DNA of 10,231 nt from Baffinella frigidus (taxonomy: Eukaryota; Cryptophyceae; Cryptomonadales; Baffinellaceae), in NCBI GenBank assembly GCA_026770585.1, contig MU646527.1, forward strand, positions 51,118 through 61,348. The letters are read 5' to 3'. Below are positions 1-6,334 of the stretch, in pieces (within the stretch, counting starts at the first letter, position 1; the number at the start of each line of letters is the position of its first letter). A model generated the notes under the pieces. It did no database searches and was not told the DNA's origin. It worked only from the letters and a program-made list of their open reading frames with translations. Position numbers and translations under genes: made by a program.

Positions 1-118
1 AAACCCTGCACCCCAAACCCCCAACCCCCAACCCCCAACCCCACCCCCCACACCCTACACACCACACCCCAAACCACAAATCCTCAATCCTAAACCCCAA
101 CCCCCCAACCGCAACACG
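1..118 (+). repeat. Degenerate C-rich telomere-like array
   Basis: Irregular units of the form CCCCAAA, CCCCAAC and CCCTACAC run from the left edge to about 118. They resemble decayed 7-bp telomere-type repeats, with the C-rich strand on +. The array is cut by the window edge, so its true length is unknown. No coding potential is seen. Confidence 0.75.
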
Positions 119-120
119 CA

Positions 121-197
121 GATATCGCACTGCTCCAAGTCGGGCGTCGCGTGCGCGGGGTCGGCTGCGACGCAAGGCTTCGTCTCCGGGTGATTCC
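121..197 (+). repeat. 77-bp direct repeat, copy 1
   Basis: This block, beginning GATATCGCACTGCTCCAAGT, recurs 204 bp downstream at 325-401 with a handful of substitutions. Both carry the core GTGCGCGGGGTCGGCTGC and end in GTCTCCGGGT. The block follows a telomere-like array, a common position for subtelomeric duplications. Its function is unknown. Confidence 0.8.
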
Positions 198-324
198 ATG
201 CGGAAACTGGTTCAATTCAAAACACCTGGCCAATGTAATTTACTGCACGGCACGATCTCTACTAGTAGTTTTAAAGCGACCGTGTGGTAATTTTCATCGA
301 AATCCAGTTGTTTAAATTGGACCA

Positions 325-401
325 GATGTTGCACTGCTCGAAGTCGGGCATGGCGTGCGCGGGGTCGGCTGCCACGCAAGGCTTTGTCTCCGGGTCATTC
401 T
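325..401 (+). repeat. 77-bp direct repeat, copy 2
   Basis: Second copy of the block at 121-197, same orientation, differing at scattered positions (for example TGGCGTGCGC against TCGCGTGCGC). A 71-codon open frame at 284-499 runs through it. That frame has no recognisable motif and only half of it is repeated, so I do not call a gene. Confidence 0.8.
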
Positions 402-672
402 TGCCACCTCAGGCTAGAGTGGGTCTCTCTCCAGCTGACACGATCCGGACCCTCAAAAGAATCGAAACTTTGAAACTTGTGAGTCAACACATCCAGTGAA
501 CATCATGAATTCGTCTATTTCAAAGAAATCTCGTACCGAGTTGACTGAAGAGTTTCAAGGTTTCGATCCTTTTCCTCCTGGCGTGTAGCGGTCATGTTTT
601 TTTTAATTTAAAAACGTTGAAAGAAAATTTATGATGCTTTGCTTTCCCCCCTGGGGCGCGCTGGACCGTGTG
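402..672. other. Intergenic stretch without recognisable features
   Basis: Unique-looking AT-moderate sequence between the 77-bp repeat and the next telomere-like array. I see no convincing open frame, RNA gene or hairpin here. Confidence 0.5.
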
Positions 673-869
673 CCCTGAACCCCAAACCCCAAACCCCAAA
701 CCCTATACCCCAAACCCCAAACCCCAAACCCCAAACCCTGAACCCCAAACCCCACAACCCAAACCCCAAACCCCAAACCCCAAACCCTGAACCACAAACC
801 CTAAACCCCAAACTCTAAATCCTCAACCCTAAACCCCAAACCCTAAACCCTGAACCCCAGACCGCAACC
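673..869 (+). repeat. (CCCCAAA)n telomere-like array
   Basis: About 28 units with a 7-bp period, mostly CCCCAAA with CCCTGAA, CCCTATA and CCCTAAA variants; the C-rich strand is on +. The minus strand stays open in more than one frame (603-811) and would encode Gly/Phe/Val/Trp-rich peptides. These are an artefact of the 7-bp repeat, not genes. Confidence 0.9.
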
Positions 870-870
870 C

Positions 871-1216
871 GTAGGTGCAAGATCAGGGCGTGCGGCATCT
901 CTGCGATCGCTGCTGAGGTACTTCTTCGCTTCACAGACCCAGAGGCTGAAAGGGCGCGGAGGTGCTTCTAACTACCTAGTTTTCAGGACGTTGTTCTAGT
1001 AACATCGCGCTTTACAAACCCTCAACCCGCAGGCGAGCCTCCCTACGCGGGAGCCGCTTCGGGCTTTGGAGGTTTGATACTCTTTGATATCTTAGCCTTC
1101 CTTGCGTATCTTAATCTTATCTTGATAAGATTAAGATAACAAGAATATGCTGTTTAGGCATCAAACCAAGGCTTAAGATAGCATAAATGGCTCCAACCCA
1201 ACACGCGATCGCTGCT
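871..1216 (+). repeat. Long inverted repeat, left arm (A)
   Basis: This block reappears in reverse complement at 3758-4086. Matching landmarks are GGTGCAAGATCAGGGCGTGC, the AsiSI-like GCGATCGCTGCTGAGG, AACCCGCAGGCGAGCCTCCC, a perfect palindrome, and GGCATCAAACCAAGGCTTAA. The left arm carries about 40-50 bp more than the right arm between the GCTGCTGAGG motif and CATCGCGCTTTAC. Together the arms frame nearly 3 kb. It may be a duplicated and inverted subtelomeric segment or part of a large foldback element; no coding capacity is seen. Confidence 0.85.
1107..1138. repeat. Perfect hairpin in arm A
   Basis: TATCTTAATCTTATC and its exact reverse complement GATAAGATTAAGATA are separated by only TT (15-bp arms). 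The same hairpin is kept in the inverted partner at 3869-3902, there with a CA loop and 16-bp arms. Conservation of the hairpin with a changed loop suggests a structural element, perhaps a small foldback transposon nested in the repeat. Confidence 0.85.
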
Positions 1217-1303
1217 GAGGTACCTCTACTTCCCACAAGAATATGCTGTTTAGGCATCAAACCAAGGCTTAAGATAGTTTAGGCATCAAACCAAGGCTTA
1301 AGA
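1153..1303 (+). repeat. Three direct copies of a 26-bp motif
   Basis: TTTAGGCATCAAACCAAGGC plus TTAAGA occurs at 1153-1178, 1249-1274 and 1278-1303. The first two are preceded by the same CAAGAATATGCTG. The last two are spaced 29 bp apart, separated by TAG. A reversed copy lies at about 3831-3855. This looks like local duplication of one end of the arm A repeat. Confidence 0.85.
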
Positions 1304-1392
1304 CCCACGACCTCCTGGACCACTCCACTACCAGCCAGAAGATTTTTGCGTTAGTCAACTTTGCAAAAAACGGGCGAGAAGTGTAGTAAAAT

Positions 1393-1411
1393 GGACGCCA
1401 CTGTGGCGTCC
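1393..1411. repeat. Short perfect hairpin
   Basis: GGACGCCAC and GTGGCGTCC flank a single T (9-bp arms). It overlaps the start of the 24-bp direct repeat at 1406-1429. No U-tract follows, so I do not call a terminator. Confidence 0.7.
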
Positions 1412-1429
1412 GGGATTCTAAAGTGGACA
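1406..1429 (+). repeat. 24-bp exact direct repeat, copy 1
   Basis: GCGTCCGGGATTCTAAAGTG plus GACA is identical to 2138-2161. AAAGTGGACA recurs in this neighbourhood (2168-2177 and near 2486-2495), so it may be a terminal motif of a dispersed element. Copy 1 is adjacent to the hairpin at 1393-1411; copy 2 is not. Confidence 0.85.
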
Positions 1430-1481
1430 GTTTTCAAGGGAGGGTTGACTTTGGCACAAACTCCTGGCTAGCAGTGTACTT

Positions 1482-1608
1482 CTTTTTCCCACGACCTCCT
1501 GAACCACTGTCTCTCGTAACCCTCGAGGACGTGCCGGGACGCACTCGAGGCGTTGGTTCCGGAGACATGGCCTGCACTGGAATCTCTGCGATCGCTGAGG
1601 AGGTACTT
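1482..1608 (+). repeat. Unexpanded paralogue of the 3415-3738 minisatellite locus
   Basis: In order this block contains CCCACGACCTCCTGAACCAC, CTGTCTCTCGT, GTGCCGGGACGC, GTTGGTTCCGGAGACATGG and TCTGCGATCGCTGAGGAGGT, once each. At 3415-3738 the same modules occur in the same order, but the first is repeated five times and the third four times. Its right end abuts MITE E1. A 73-codon frame at 1423-1644 crosses it but continues into the MITE, so I do not call a gene. Confidence 0.85.
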
Positions 1609-1818
1609 CCACTCGAGGCTGGTAGTGCGACTATTTTAAAATAGTCATTCTTTTACAAGTGAAGAAAAAAAGAATTATGGAGTAATTTTTACACAAATAG
1701 GGGCATTTGGTCACGTATCTCAAGTTATAACTTGAGATACGTGACCAAGCATGCTCGTGACTGGTACTAAATTTTAAAACTCCACATTTTAAATAGTCCC
1801 ACTTCCAGCCTCGAGTGG
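1609..1818. mobile_element. Foldback MITE, family E, copy 1
   Basis: This 210-bp element has terminal inverted repeats CCACTCGAGGCTGG (right end read in reverse complement), continuing into AGTGGGACTATTTTAAAAT with few mismatches. At its centre is a perfect 38-bp palindrome. A second copy of almost equal length lies at 5545-5755. It has no coding capacity, as expected for a non-autonomous miniature inverted-repeat element. A clear target-site duplication is not visible, so the class is unassigned. It lies at the end of the block shared with the 3415-3738 locus, which has no such element. Confidence 0.9.
1709..1746. repeat. Perfect 38-bp central palindrome of E1
   Basis: The left half GGTCACGTATCTCAAGTTA is followed directly by its exact reverse complement, with no loop. 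At the matching place in copy E2 (5646-5683) there is also a 38-bp palindrome, with a different inner sequence. The ACGTGACC ends are shared. Confidence 0.95.
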
Positions 1819-2221
1819 TTGTTCTTCTTTTTTACCCTCATAATTATCACCCTGTTTATTACCCTCTACTATCAGTTCCCTCTTTATTGCTCCTTACTTC
1901 TTCCCACTTAGCAGCAACCGTGGCCCTCCCCCCCCGGATTTCCGGGGGGCATTTCAAGCCCCTTACCCTGAAATGAACTGCAATTTATACCAGAATCGTT
2001 TAGATGGACACATCATCAAAGGCCCCGGTGGCTGCGAAGTGGTCTTCTTCTTTGTTATCCACCGTTTCTTAAGTTGACAGAGGTTCCACTTTCGCTTTGC
2101 GACGTCCCACCCTCGACGTTTGTCTCGGTGGGCCGCTGCGTCCGGGATTCTAAAGTGGACAATGTCAAAAGTGGACAGTTTGAAGAGCGCTATTCAGGGC
2201 TGCGCGAAAAAGAGCAACCCT
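1819..2221. other. Intergenic stretch with one hairpin and a 24-bp direct repeat
   Basis: No supported gene. It holds a GC-rich hairpin at 1930-1949 (CCCCCCGGA / TCCGGGGGG around TT) and the second copy of the 24-bp direct repeat at 2138-2161. Overlapping open frames at 2074-2404 on both strands run into the F1 palindrome and show no recognisable motif. Confidence 0.6.
2138..2161 (+). repeat. 24-bp exact direct repeat, copy 2
   Basis: Identical to 1406-1429. It is followed closely by another AAAGTGGACAGTTT (2168-2181), which matches the continuation AAAGTGGACAGTTTT of copy 1. This suggests a small local duplication. Confidence 0.85.
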
Positions 2222-2360
2222 CCAACCAAACCTCACAGTCTGGGCAAATCGGGGGAAATGGCTCCAAAACCCCCCTTGAAGGCCGTCGGATTCCGACGGC
2301 CTCCAAGGGGATTTGGTGTTTTTGACTTTTTCGATTTGCCCAAGTTGTGAGGGTTGGTGG
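2222..2360. mobile_element. Foldback element, family F, copy 1
   Basis: A 139-bp imperfect palindrome centred on base 2291. Outer arms share CCTCAC and TGGGCAAATCG, and the inner arms share AGGCCGTCGGA on both sides of a single T. The middle of the arms has diverged. A second family member with the same outer motif and the same GTCGGATTCCGAC core lies at 5088-5231. It has no coding capacity, so it is best described as a non-autonomous foldback or MITE-like repeat. Confidence 0.85.
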
Positions 2361-2361
2361 T

Positions 2362-2398
2362 CAGAAAGGACCTCGAGAGGCCCCTCAGCCTTTTGAAA
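2362..2398 (+). repeat. 37-bp block adjoining F1
   Basis: CAGAAAGGACCTCGAGAGGC and the next 17 bases match 5253-5289 in reverse complement at 33 of 37 positions by eye. Both copies lie just downstream of an F element but in opposite orientations, so this small piece has been inverted relative to F in one copy. Confidence 0.8.
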
Positions 2399-2406
2399 AG
2401 GCATTA

Positions 2407-2625
2407 TCGACTACCTAATACCAAGGTGTTAGGTAGTTGATTCCAACCCTCTCACGCCAGAGGGTTGGAAGGGGTTGTTTCCTCAAAAGTGGACATTTTT
2501 AACAGGTTTAGGTTGGAAGGGGGTGTCCTTCGAACGTAACGATGCCTGTCACAAATGTCTACTTTTGAGGAAATTCCCACCTAATGGAATACTCCAAAAG
2601 TCTACAGACCGCTGAATTCAGCGGT
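2407..2625. repeat. Cluster of four inverted repeats
   Basis: Four separate palindromic structures occur in 219 bp. At 2407-2440 are 16-bp arms around AA, with a few mismatches. At 2441-2470, TTCCAACCCTCT and its exact complement surround CACGCC. At 2478-2498 and 2553-2573, 21-bp arms (20 matches) begin TTTCCTCAAAAGT. At 2608-2625 is the perfect palindrome ACCGCTGAATTCAGCGGT. Such density suggests nested foldback insertions. No gene is present. Confidence 0.85.
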
Positions 2626-2990
2626 TTGGTTGAAGTTCACCCCCTGGAAGGACCTGGCGTGGTACAGGCGTTTCGAGAGTACAGCCCCCCCCCCCCACCC
2701 CCTATGGCCACCTTTGGGTTGTAAAGGCAGGTCTGCTGTATGGCCCTAGGAGGGTGCGGGGTGGTGTATGGAATTGGGATAAGCGTGGGAGGTAAACTCT
2801 ATCGCCAAACTCACCAAAAGGACCGTACAGCTGGATGTATGGTTCTTGGTTCATGGTTAGGGCCCTATTCGCGATACATAAGGCTGTATGGTGCGTGGTT
2901 CATGGGTAATGTAGTACGCATCCAGTGGCGATTGCCGAATGGAGTGAAACACATTTCATCCATTTCATGTGCAAGCCACTGACCTCGACC
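2626..2990. other. Intergenic stretch with C12 run
   Basis: No supported gene. It includes a C12 homopolymer (2685-2696) and an imperfect internal repetition of TGTATGG...TGGTTCATGG about 60 bp apart (about 2836-2860 and 2885-2910). An 80-codon frame at 2740-2982 has no recognisable motif. Part of it (about 2886-2948) resembles 6180-6232 loosely. Confidence 0.5.
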
Positions 2991-3189
2991 CTGAACCCTT
3001 AACTGCACACCCTAAAACCTAAGCCCTAAGCCTAAGCCGTGCCTCTCGACCCTCAAACCCAAACCCCAAACCCCATACCCCAAACCCCAAACCCCAAACC
3101 CCAAACCCCAAACCCCAACCCCCAAACCCCACACCCCAAACCCAAACCTCCAAACCCCAAACCCCAAACCAAACCCCCAAATCCAAACA
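2991..3189 (+). repeat. CCCCAAA/CCCTAAG telomere-like array
   Basis: Units of 6-8 bp, dominated by CCCCAAA after a short CCTAAGC stretch, with the C-rich strand on +. Long minus-strand frames here (3019-3751) encode Gly/Trp/Val/Phe-rich repeats that only reflect the 7-bp period. Confidence 0.85.
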
Positions 3190-3240
3190 GGGCATAAACC
3201 CGAAAGTGCAAAGCATCAAGCTGGACTATGCCGTACCTTT

Positions 3241-3340
3241 GCACCCCAACCCCCAACCCCCAAACCCCACACCTCAAACCCCAAACCCCAACCGCCAAGC
3301 CCCAAGCCCCAAACCCCAAACTCCAAACCCTCAACCTGAA
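3241..3340 (+). repeat. CCCCAAA/CCCCAAC array
   Basis: A continuation of C-rich 7-bp units after a roughly 50-bp interruption (3190-3240). The interruption contains GCATCAAGCTGGACTATGCC, a relative of the 47-bp repeat at 3368-3414 and 4099-4145. Confidence 0.85.
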
Positions 3341-3367
3341 CAGGGCATGAACACGGTAGTGCAATGC

Positions 3368-3414
3368 ATCAAGCTGAACTTCGGAGTGGTCAGACTGGAC
3401 CCGGTACGACCCCT
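3368..3414 (+). repeat. 47-bp direct repeat, copy 1
   Basis: ATCAAGCTGAACTTCGGAGT through CGGTACGACCCCT recurs at 4099-4145 in the same orientation with a few substitutions. A partial copy lies at about 3208-3240, and the start (ATGCATCAAGCTGGAC) occurs near 3743. The repeats lie next to the C-rich arrays. Confidence 0.8.
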
Positions 3415-3418
3415 CTTC

Positions 3419-3589
3419 TTCCCACGACCTCCTGAACCACTGTCTCTCGTACTTCCCACGACCTCCTGAACCACTGTCTCTCGTACTTCCCACGACCTCC
3501 TGAACCACTGTCTCTCGTACTTCCCACGACCTCCTGAACCACTGTCTCTCGTACTTCCCACGACCTCCTGAACCAATGTCTCTCGTGAC
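3419..3589 (+). repeat. 34-bp tandem repeat, five copies
   Basis: The unit starts at CCCACGACCTCCTGAACCAC and continues TGTCTCTCGTACTT. Copies begin at 3421, 3455, 3489, 3523 and 3557, exactly 34 bp apart. The last copy carries one C-to-A change (ACCAATG) and exits into GTGACC. The single-copy paralogue is at 1482-1608. Since 34 is not a multiple of 3, the frame shifts with every unit, which argues against coding. Confidence 0.95.
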
Positions 3590-3605
3590 CCTGGAGGACT
3601 TGCCG

Positions 3606-3702
3606 GGACGCCCTTTGGTTCCGGAGACATGGACGCCCTTTGGTTCCGGAGACATGGACGCCCTTTGGTTCCGGAGACGAGGCTTTGGTTCCGGAGACAT
3701 GG
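3606..3702 (+). repeat. 25-bp tandem repeat, about four copies
   Basis: The unit GGACGCCCTTTGGTTCCGGA plus GACAT begins at 3606, 3631 and 3656. A shorter, altered fourth copy ends at 3702. The corresponding single copy is at about 1542-1568. It directly follows the 34-bp array, so two neighbouring modules of one ancestral locus expanded separately. Confidence 0.9.
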
Positions 3703-3757
3703 CCTGAACAGGGATCTCTGCGATCGCTGAGGAGGTAGTGAAATGCATCAAGCTGGA

Positions 3758-4086
3758 CCTCAGCAGCGATCGCAGAGATGCCGCACGCCCTGATCTTGCA
3801 CCTAGGGGTTTGAGTTGCCATTCATGCTATCTTAAGCCTCGGTTTGATGCCTAAATAGCATATTCTTGTTATCTTAATCTTATCCAGATAAGATTAAGAT
3901 AAGCAAGGAAGGCTAAGATATCAAAGAGTATCAAATCTCTAAAGCCCGAACCGGCTCCCGCGTAGGGAGGCTCGCCTGCGGGTTGAGGGTGTGTAAAGCG
4001 CGATGGTTTAGGAGGCCGTGGGAAGAAGAAGTACCTCAGCAGCAATCGCAGAGATGCCGCACGCCCTGATCTTGCACCTAGGGGTT
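3758..4086 (-). repeat. Long inverted repeat, right arm (A')
   Basis: Reverse complement of 871-1216. It begins with CCTCAGCAGCGATCGCAGAG, includes the 16-bp-arm hairpin (3869-3902) and GGAGGCTCGCCTGCGGGTTG, and ends in a second CCTCAGCAGCAATCGCAGAG...CACCTAGGGGTTTG unit. The GATCGC-containing motif therefore occurs at both ends of this arm. No gene is supported. Confidence 0.85.
3869..3902. repeat. Hairpin in arm A'
   Basis: TTATCTTAATCTTATC and GATAAGATTAAGATAA surround CA (16-bp perfect arms). It is the partner of the hairpin at 1107-1138. Confidence 0.85.
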
Positions 4087-4098
4087 TGCTCATCAAGG

Positions 4099-4145
4099 AT
4101 CAAGCTGGACTTTGGAGTGGTCAGCTTTGATCCGGTACGACCCCT
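4099..4145 (+). repeat. 47-bp direct repeat, copy 2
   Basis: Matches 3368-3414 and again ends in CCGGTACGACCCCT. It leads directly into the large telomere-like array. Confidence 0.8.
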
Positions 4146-4154
4146 TCACCAATT

Positions 4155-4590
4155 CCAAAACCCAAAACCCGAAACCCCCAACCCTACACCCTACACTCTA
4201 CTCCCTACACTCTACACCCTACACTCTACACCCTAAAGCCTACACCCTACACTCTAAACCCCAAACCCCAAACCCTACACCCGAAACCTTACACCCTACA
4301 CCCGAAACCCTACACCCGAAACCCTACACCCTACACCCGAAACCCCAAACCCGAAACCCTACACCCCAAACCCTAAACCCTACACCCTACACCCTACTCC
4401 CTAAACCACAAACCCTAAACCATAAACCTAAACCCTAAACCCTCGACCCCAAACCTCAAACCCTAAACCCTAAACCCTAAACCTAAAACCCTACACCCCA
4501 AACCCTAAACACTAAACACTAAACCGTAAACCCCAAACCCCAAACCCCAAACCTTACACCCTAAACCCAAAACCCTAAACACTAAACATT
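4155..4590 (+). repeat. Mixed CCCTAAA/CCCTACA/CCCCAAA array
   Basis: About 430 bp of 7-bp units. Variants are grouped rather than randomly mixed: CCCTACA with CCCGAAA first, then CCCTAAA, then CCCCAAA and CCCTAAAC/ACTAAAC at the end. The C-rich strand is on +. The proline/threonine/tyrosine-rich plus-strand frames here are repeat artefacts. Confidence 0.92.
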
Positions 4591-4593
4591 AAA

Positions 4594-4634
4594 CCGTAAC
4601 GAGGGTTGTTCCGGTACGTTCCAGCCGTTGCCAA
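4594..4634 (+). repeat. 41-bp direct repeat, copy 1
   Basis: CCGTAACGAGGGTTGTTCCG through CGTTCCAGCCGTTGCCAA recurs at 4813-4853 with a single T/A difference. The pair precisely brackets the next array, so array plus repeat behaves as a unit. Confidence 0.92.
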
Positions 4635-4812
4635 TCCCCAACCCCAAACCCCAAACCCTGAACCCTATAAACCTCAAACCCTACACCCTACACCCTACAC
4701 CCTACACCCTAACACCCTACAACCTACAACCTACACCCTACACCCTACACCCTACGCCCTACACCCTACACCCTACACCCTACACCCTACACCCTACACC
4801 CTACACCCTAAG
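4635..4812 (+). repeat. (CCCTACA)n telomere-variant array
   Basis: After a short CCCCAAA stretch this becomes an almost pure CCCTACA array (7-bp period, roughly 18 units from about 4677). CCCTACA differs from the canonical CCCTAAA at one position. The near-purity suggests recent expansion. Confidence 0.92.
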
Positions 4813-4853
4813 CCGTAACGAGGGTTGATCCGGTACGTTCCAGCCGTTGCCAA
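4813..4853 (+). repeat. 41-bp direct repeat, copy 2
   Basis: Same 41 bp as 4594-4634 apart from one base. It ends the last large telomere-like array; the sequence beyond is a different class of repeat (foldback elements). Confidence 0.92.
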
Positions 4854-4963
4854 CCTCAAAATCTTGGATTCTTGGGCAATTCAGAGAAGGGGGCATAGCC
4901 TCCCTAGGGGGGCGGGTCGTGTTGTTCTCTCTCCGCACTTACTAGGGTAGACCGTAGGACTCC

Positions 4964-5037
4964 TATCCCTTGAGTGGCGAGGGGGTCTTAAAGGCCCTAC
5001 GGTAGGGCGTATGAGCCTGCTCGTCACTTAAGGGATA
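4964..5037 (-). mobile_element. T-family MITE, shortened copy
   Basis: A 74-bp element with ends TATCCCTTGAGTGGCGAG and, in reverse complement, TATCCCTTAAGTGACGAG, and the internal family motif CCCTACGGTAGGGCGTATGA. The ends differ at positions 9 and 14, so this copy is an exception to the matched-arm rule. Internal sequence present in longer copies (7041-7141, 7815-7919) is missing. Confidence 0.8.
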
Positions 5038-5087
5038 TCCGGGCGTTTCCCTTCCAACCGTCTGGCGTGGCGCCTCGGTAGTAGCCA

Positions 5088-5231
5088 CCAATCCTCACGG
5101 CTGGGGCAAATCGATACTTTTCGATTTCCCGGTTTCAAGGGGAATTGGAGCCGTTGAAGTCGGATTCCGACTTCAACCCCCTTGAAATCCCACATCGAAA
5201 ATCGTCGATTTGCCCACGCCGTGGGGGTTGG
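5088..5231. mobile_element. Foldback element, family F, copy 2
   Basis: Centred on base 5165. Outer arms begin CCAATCCTCACGG and, from the right, CCAACCCCCACGG. Both contain GGGCAAATCGA and TTTCAAGGGG, and the inner arms are TTGAAGTCGGA around a single T. The left arm is about 11 bp longer. It shares the GTCGGATTCCGAC core with F1, but the flanking stem bases differ in a paired manner. Confidence 0.85.
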
Positions 5232-5252
5232 CAGAAGTAGGCGTTGATCACG

Positions 5253-5289
5253 TTTCAAAGGGCTGCGGGGCCTTGCGAGGTCCTTTCTG
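5253..5289 (-). repeat. 37-bp block adjoining F2 (inverted)
   Basis: Reverse complement of 2362-2398 with four differences by eye. See that entry. Confidence 0.8.
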
Positions 5290-5311
5290 GCGCAGGGGCC
5301 CTCACCTCCTC

Positions 5312-5360
5312 TCGAAAGTCAACACAAGTGTCGAAAGTCAACACGAGTGTTGACTTTCGA
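5312..5360. repeat. TCGAAAGTCAACAC repeat with perfect hairpin
   Basis: TCGAAAGTCAACAC occurs at 5312-5325 and 5331-5344. Its exact complement GTGTTGACTTTCGA follows at 5347-5360, giving a 14-bp perfect stem with a GA loop (5331-5360). The first copy could pair alternatively with the same right arm. Confidence 0.9.
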
Positions 5361-5544
5361 GTGTTGACGCGCACTGCCACACAGCGGACTGAAGGGATCT
5401 CGTGAACAACCCCTAAGCGATCAGGCATTGCACCCTACGGTAGGCAACCCGTAGGGACATAGGGGGGCTCCTACGGATACGGTACTGGAAACTCGGGCAT
5501 TTCCTGCCCGAAAATCCCTTCGTATGTACCGGGACGATGACTGA

Positions 5545-5755
5545 CCACTCGAGGCTGGAAGTGGGGCTATTTTAAAACAGGGATTCTTTTACAAGTGAAG
5601 GGGGGGGAAAGGTGTGTAGTAATTTTCACACAAATAGGGGCGTTTGGACACGTAGCTGGGGGAATTACCCCAGCTACGTGACCAACCTTGCCCGTGACTG
5701 GTACCAAATTTAACAACAGCACATTTAAAATACTCCTTCTTCCAGCCTCGAGTGG
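5545..5755. mobile_element. Foldback MITE, family E, copy 2
   Basis: A 211-bp element with ends CCACTCGAGGCTGGAAG on both sides, homologous over its length to 1609-1818. Shared internal sequence includes ATTCTTTTACAAGTGAAG, CACAAATAGGGGC and CGTGACTGGTAC. The central 38-bp palindrome (5646-5683) has a different inner sequence from E1. It is nested between the arms of the 5377-6417 structure. Confidence 0.9.
5646..5683. repeat. 38-bp central palindrome of E2
   Basis: The left half GGACACGTAGCTGGGGGAA pairs with the right half (reverse complement GGTCACGTAGCTGGGGTAA) at 17 of 19 positions. Same length and position as the E1 palindrome. Confidence 0.9.
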
Positions 5756-5847
5756 GATTCCCGGCTTGGTACCAGGAGCACCGCTGCTTAGAATAATCTC
5801 GTGACGTAAAATAATCTGTGGTGTGCACACACTTTTAAAATCGATTT

Positions 5848-5886
5848 ATGCTATTTTAAGCCCGGGGTTCATGCCTAAAATAGCAT
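5848..5886. repeat. Hairpin related to arm A
   Basis: ATGCTATTTTA (5848-5858) and TAAAATAGCAT (5876-5886) form an 11-bp perfect stem around AGCCCGGGGTTCATGCC. The layout TGCTAT(C/T)TTAAGCC-(G)GGTT-ATGCCTAAA-TAGCA also occurs in arm A' at 3826-3863, so this is probably a solitary member of the same element. Confidence 0.75.
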
Positions 5887-5924
5887 ATATATACCCTTAT
5901 CTTCGGCGTTGGAAGCCCTAAGAA

Positions 5925-5966
5925 ACACAACAGATTCTGTTATGTACACAACAGATTATGTTATGT
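5925..5966 (+). repeat. 21-bp tandem duplication
   Basis: ACACAACAGATTCTGTTATG(T) and ACACAACAGATTATGTTATG(T) lie back to back with one difference. The first contains the palindrome AACAGATTCTGTT. Confidence 0.85.
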
Positions 5967-6043
5967 TCCGAATTGAAGCCAACCTGGCATGACGCTCTCC
6001 TCCTGACAAGCCTGAATTCTTTATCCTGTAAGTGCCGCACGGG

Positions 6044-6125
6044 CGAGTCATCGCCCTAACTCGCCCTAGGCAGGTCCTAGGGCCATACCGTAGGGCGTAT
6101 GAACCTACTCGTCACTTGAGGGATA
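6044..6125 (-). mobile_element. T-family MITE, one end missing
   Basis: The right end ...CTCGTCACTTGAGGGATA and the internal motifs CGTAGGGCGTATGA and CCTAGGCAGGTCCTAGGG identify the family, but no TATCCCTT end is found on the left. The left part carries GGGCGAGTCATCGCCC instead. It lies inside the 5377-6417 structure. Confidence 0.65.
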
Positions 6126-6334
6126 GGCTCATAACCTTACAGCAGTGCCCTGAGAGCCAGACTTCTCGTCGGGGTTAGTTGATGGTGCTTGGTTCAACAT
6201 CGCGTGGCGATGGGGTTGCAGAATGGAGTCACAGAGGCAGCCACACAACGGGCTACGACGGGATTTTCGGCCCAAATGGGCCGAGTTTCCGATACCTTAT
6301 CCGTAGGAACCCTCGTATGTCCCTACGGGTTGCC

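Noticed and set aside
603-811. Two minus-strand frames rich in Gly, Phe, Val, Trp and Leu
   Set aside because: They are the translation of (CCCCAAA)n read from the G-rich strand; a 7-bp period keeps several frames open without coding.
2740-2982. 80-codon plus-strand frame
   Set aside because: Not low-complexity, but no motif, no start context or splice evidence, and it is interrupted in the loosely similar stretch near 6180.
3419-3589. CRISPR-like regularly spaced repeat
   Set aside because: The 34-bp units are contiguous with no variable spacers and lie in eukaryotic-type DNA; this is a minisatellite.
3019-3751. Long minus-strand frames (up to 232 codons)
   Set aside because: They consist of the telomere-like array, the 34-bp and the 25-bp tandem repeats. 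No domain, and the paralogous block at 1482-1608 does not keep the frame.
3826-3863. B-box-like GGTTTGATGCC (also GGTTCATGCC near 5867), suggesting a SINE
   Set aside because: No A box, no poly-A or simple 3' tail; the sequence is better explained as the loop of a TGCTAT..ATAGCA hairpin.
4018-4828. Plus-strand Pro/Thr/Tyr/His-rich frames
   Set aside because: Translations of CCCTACA and CCCTAAA repeats.
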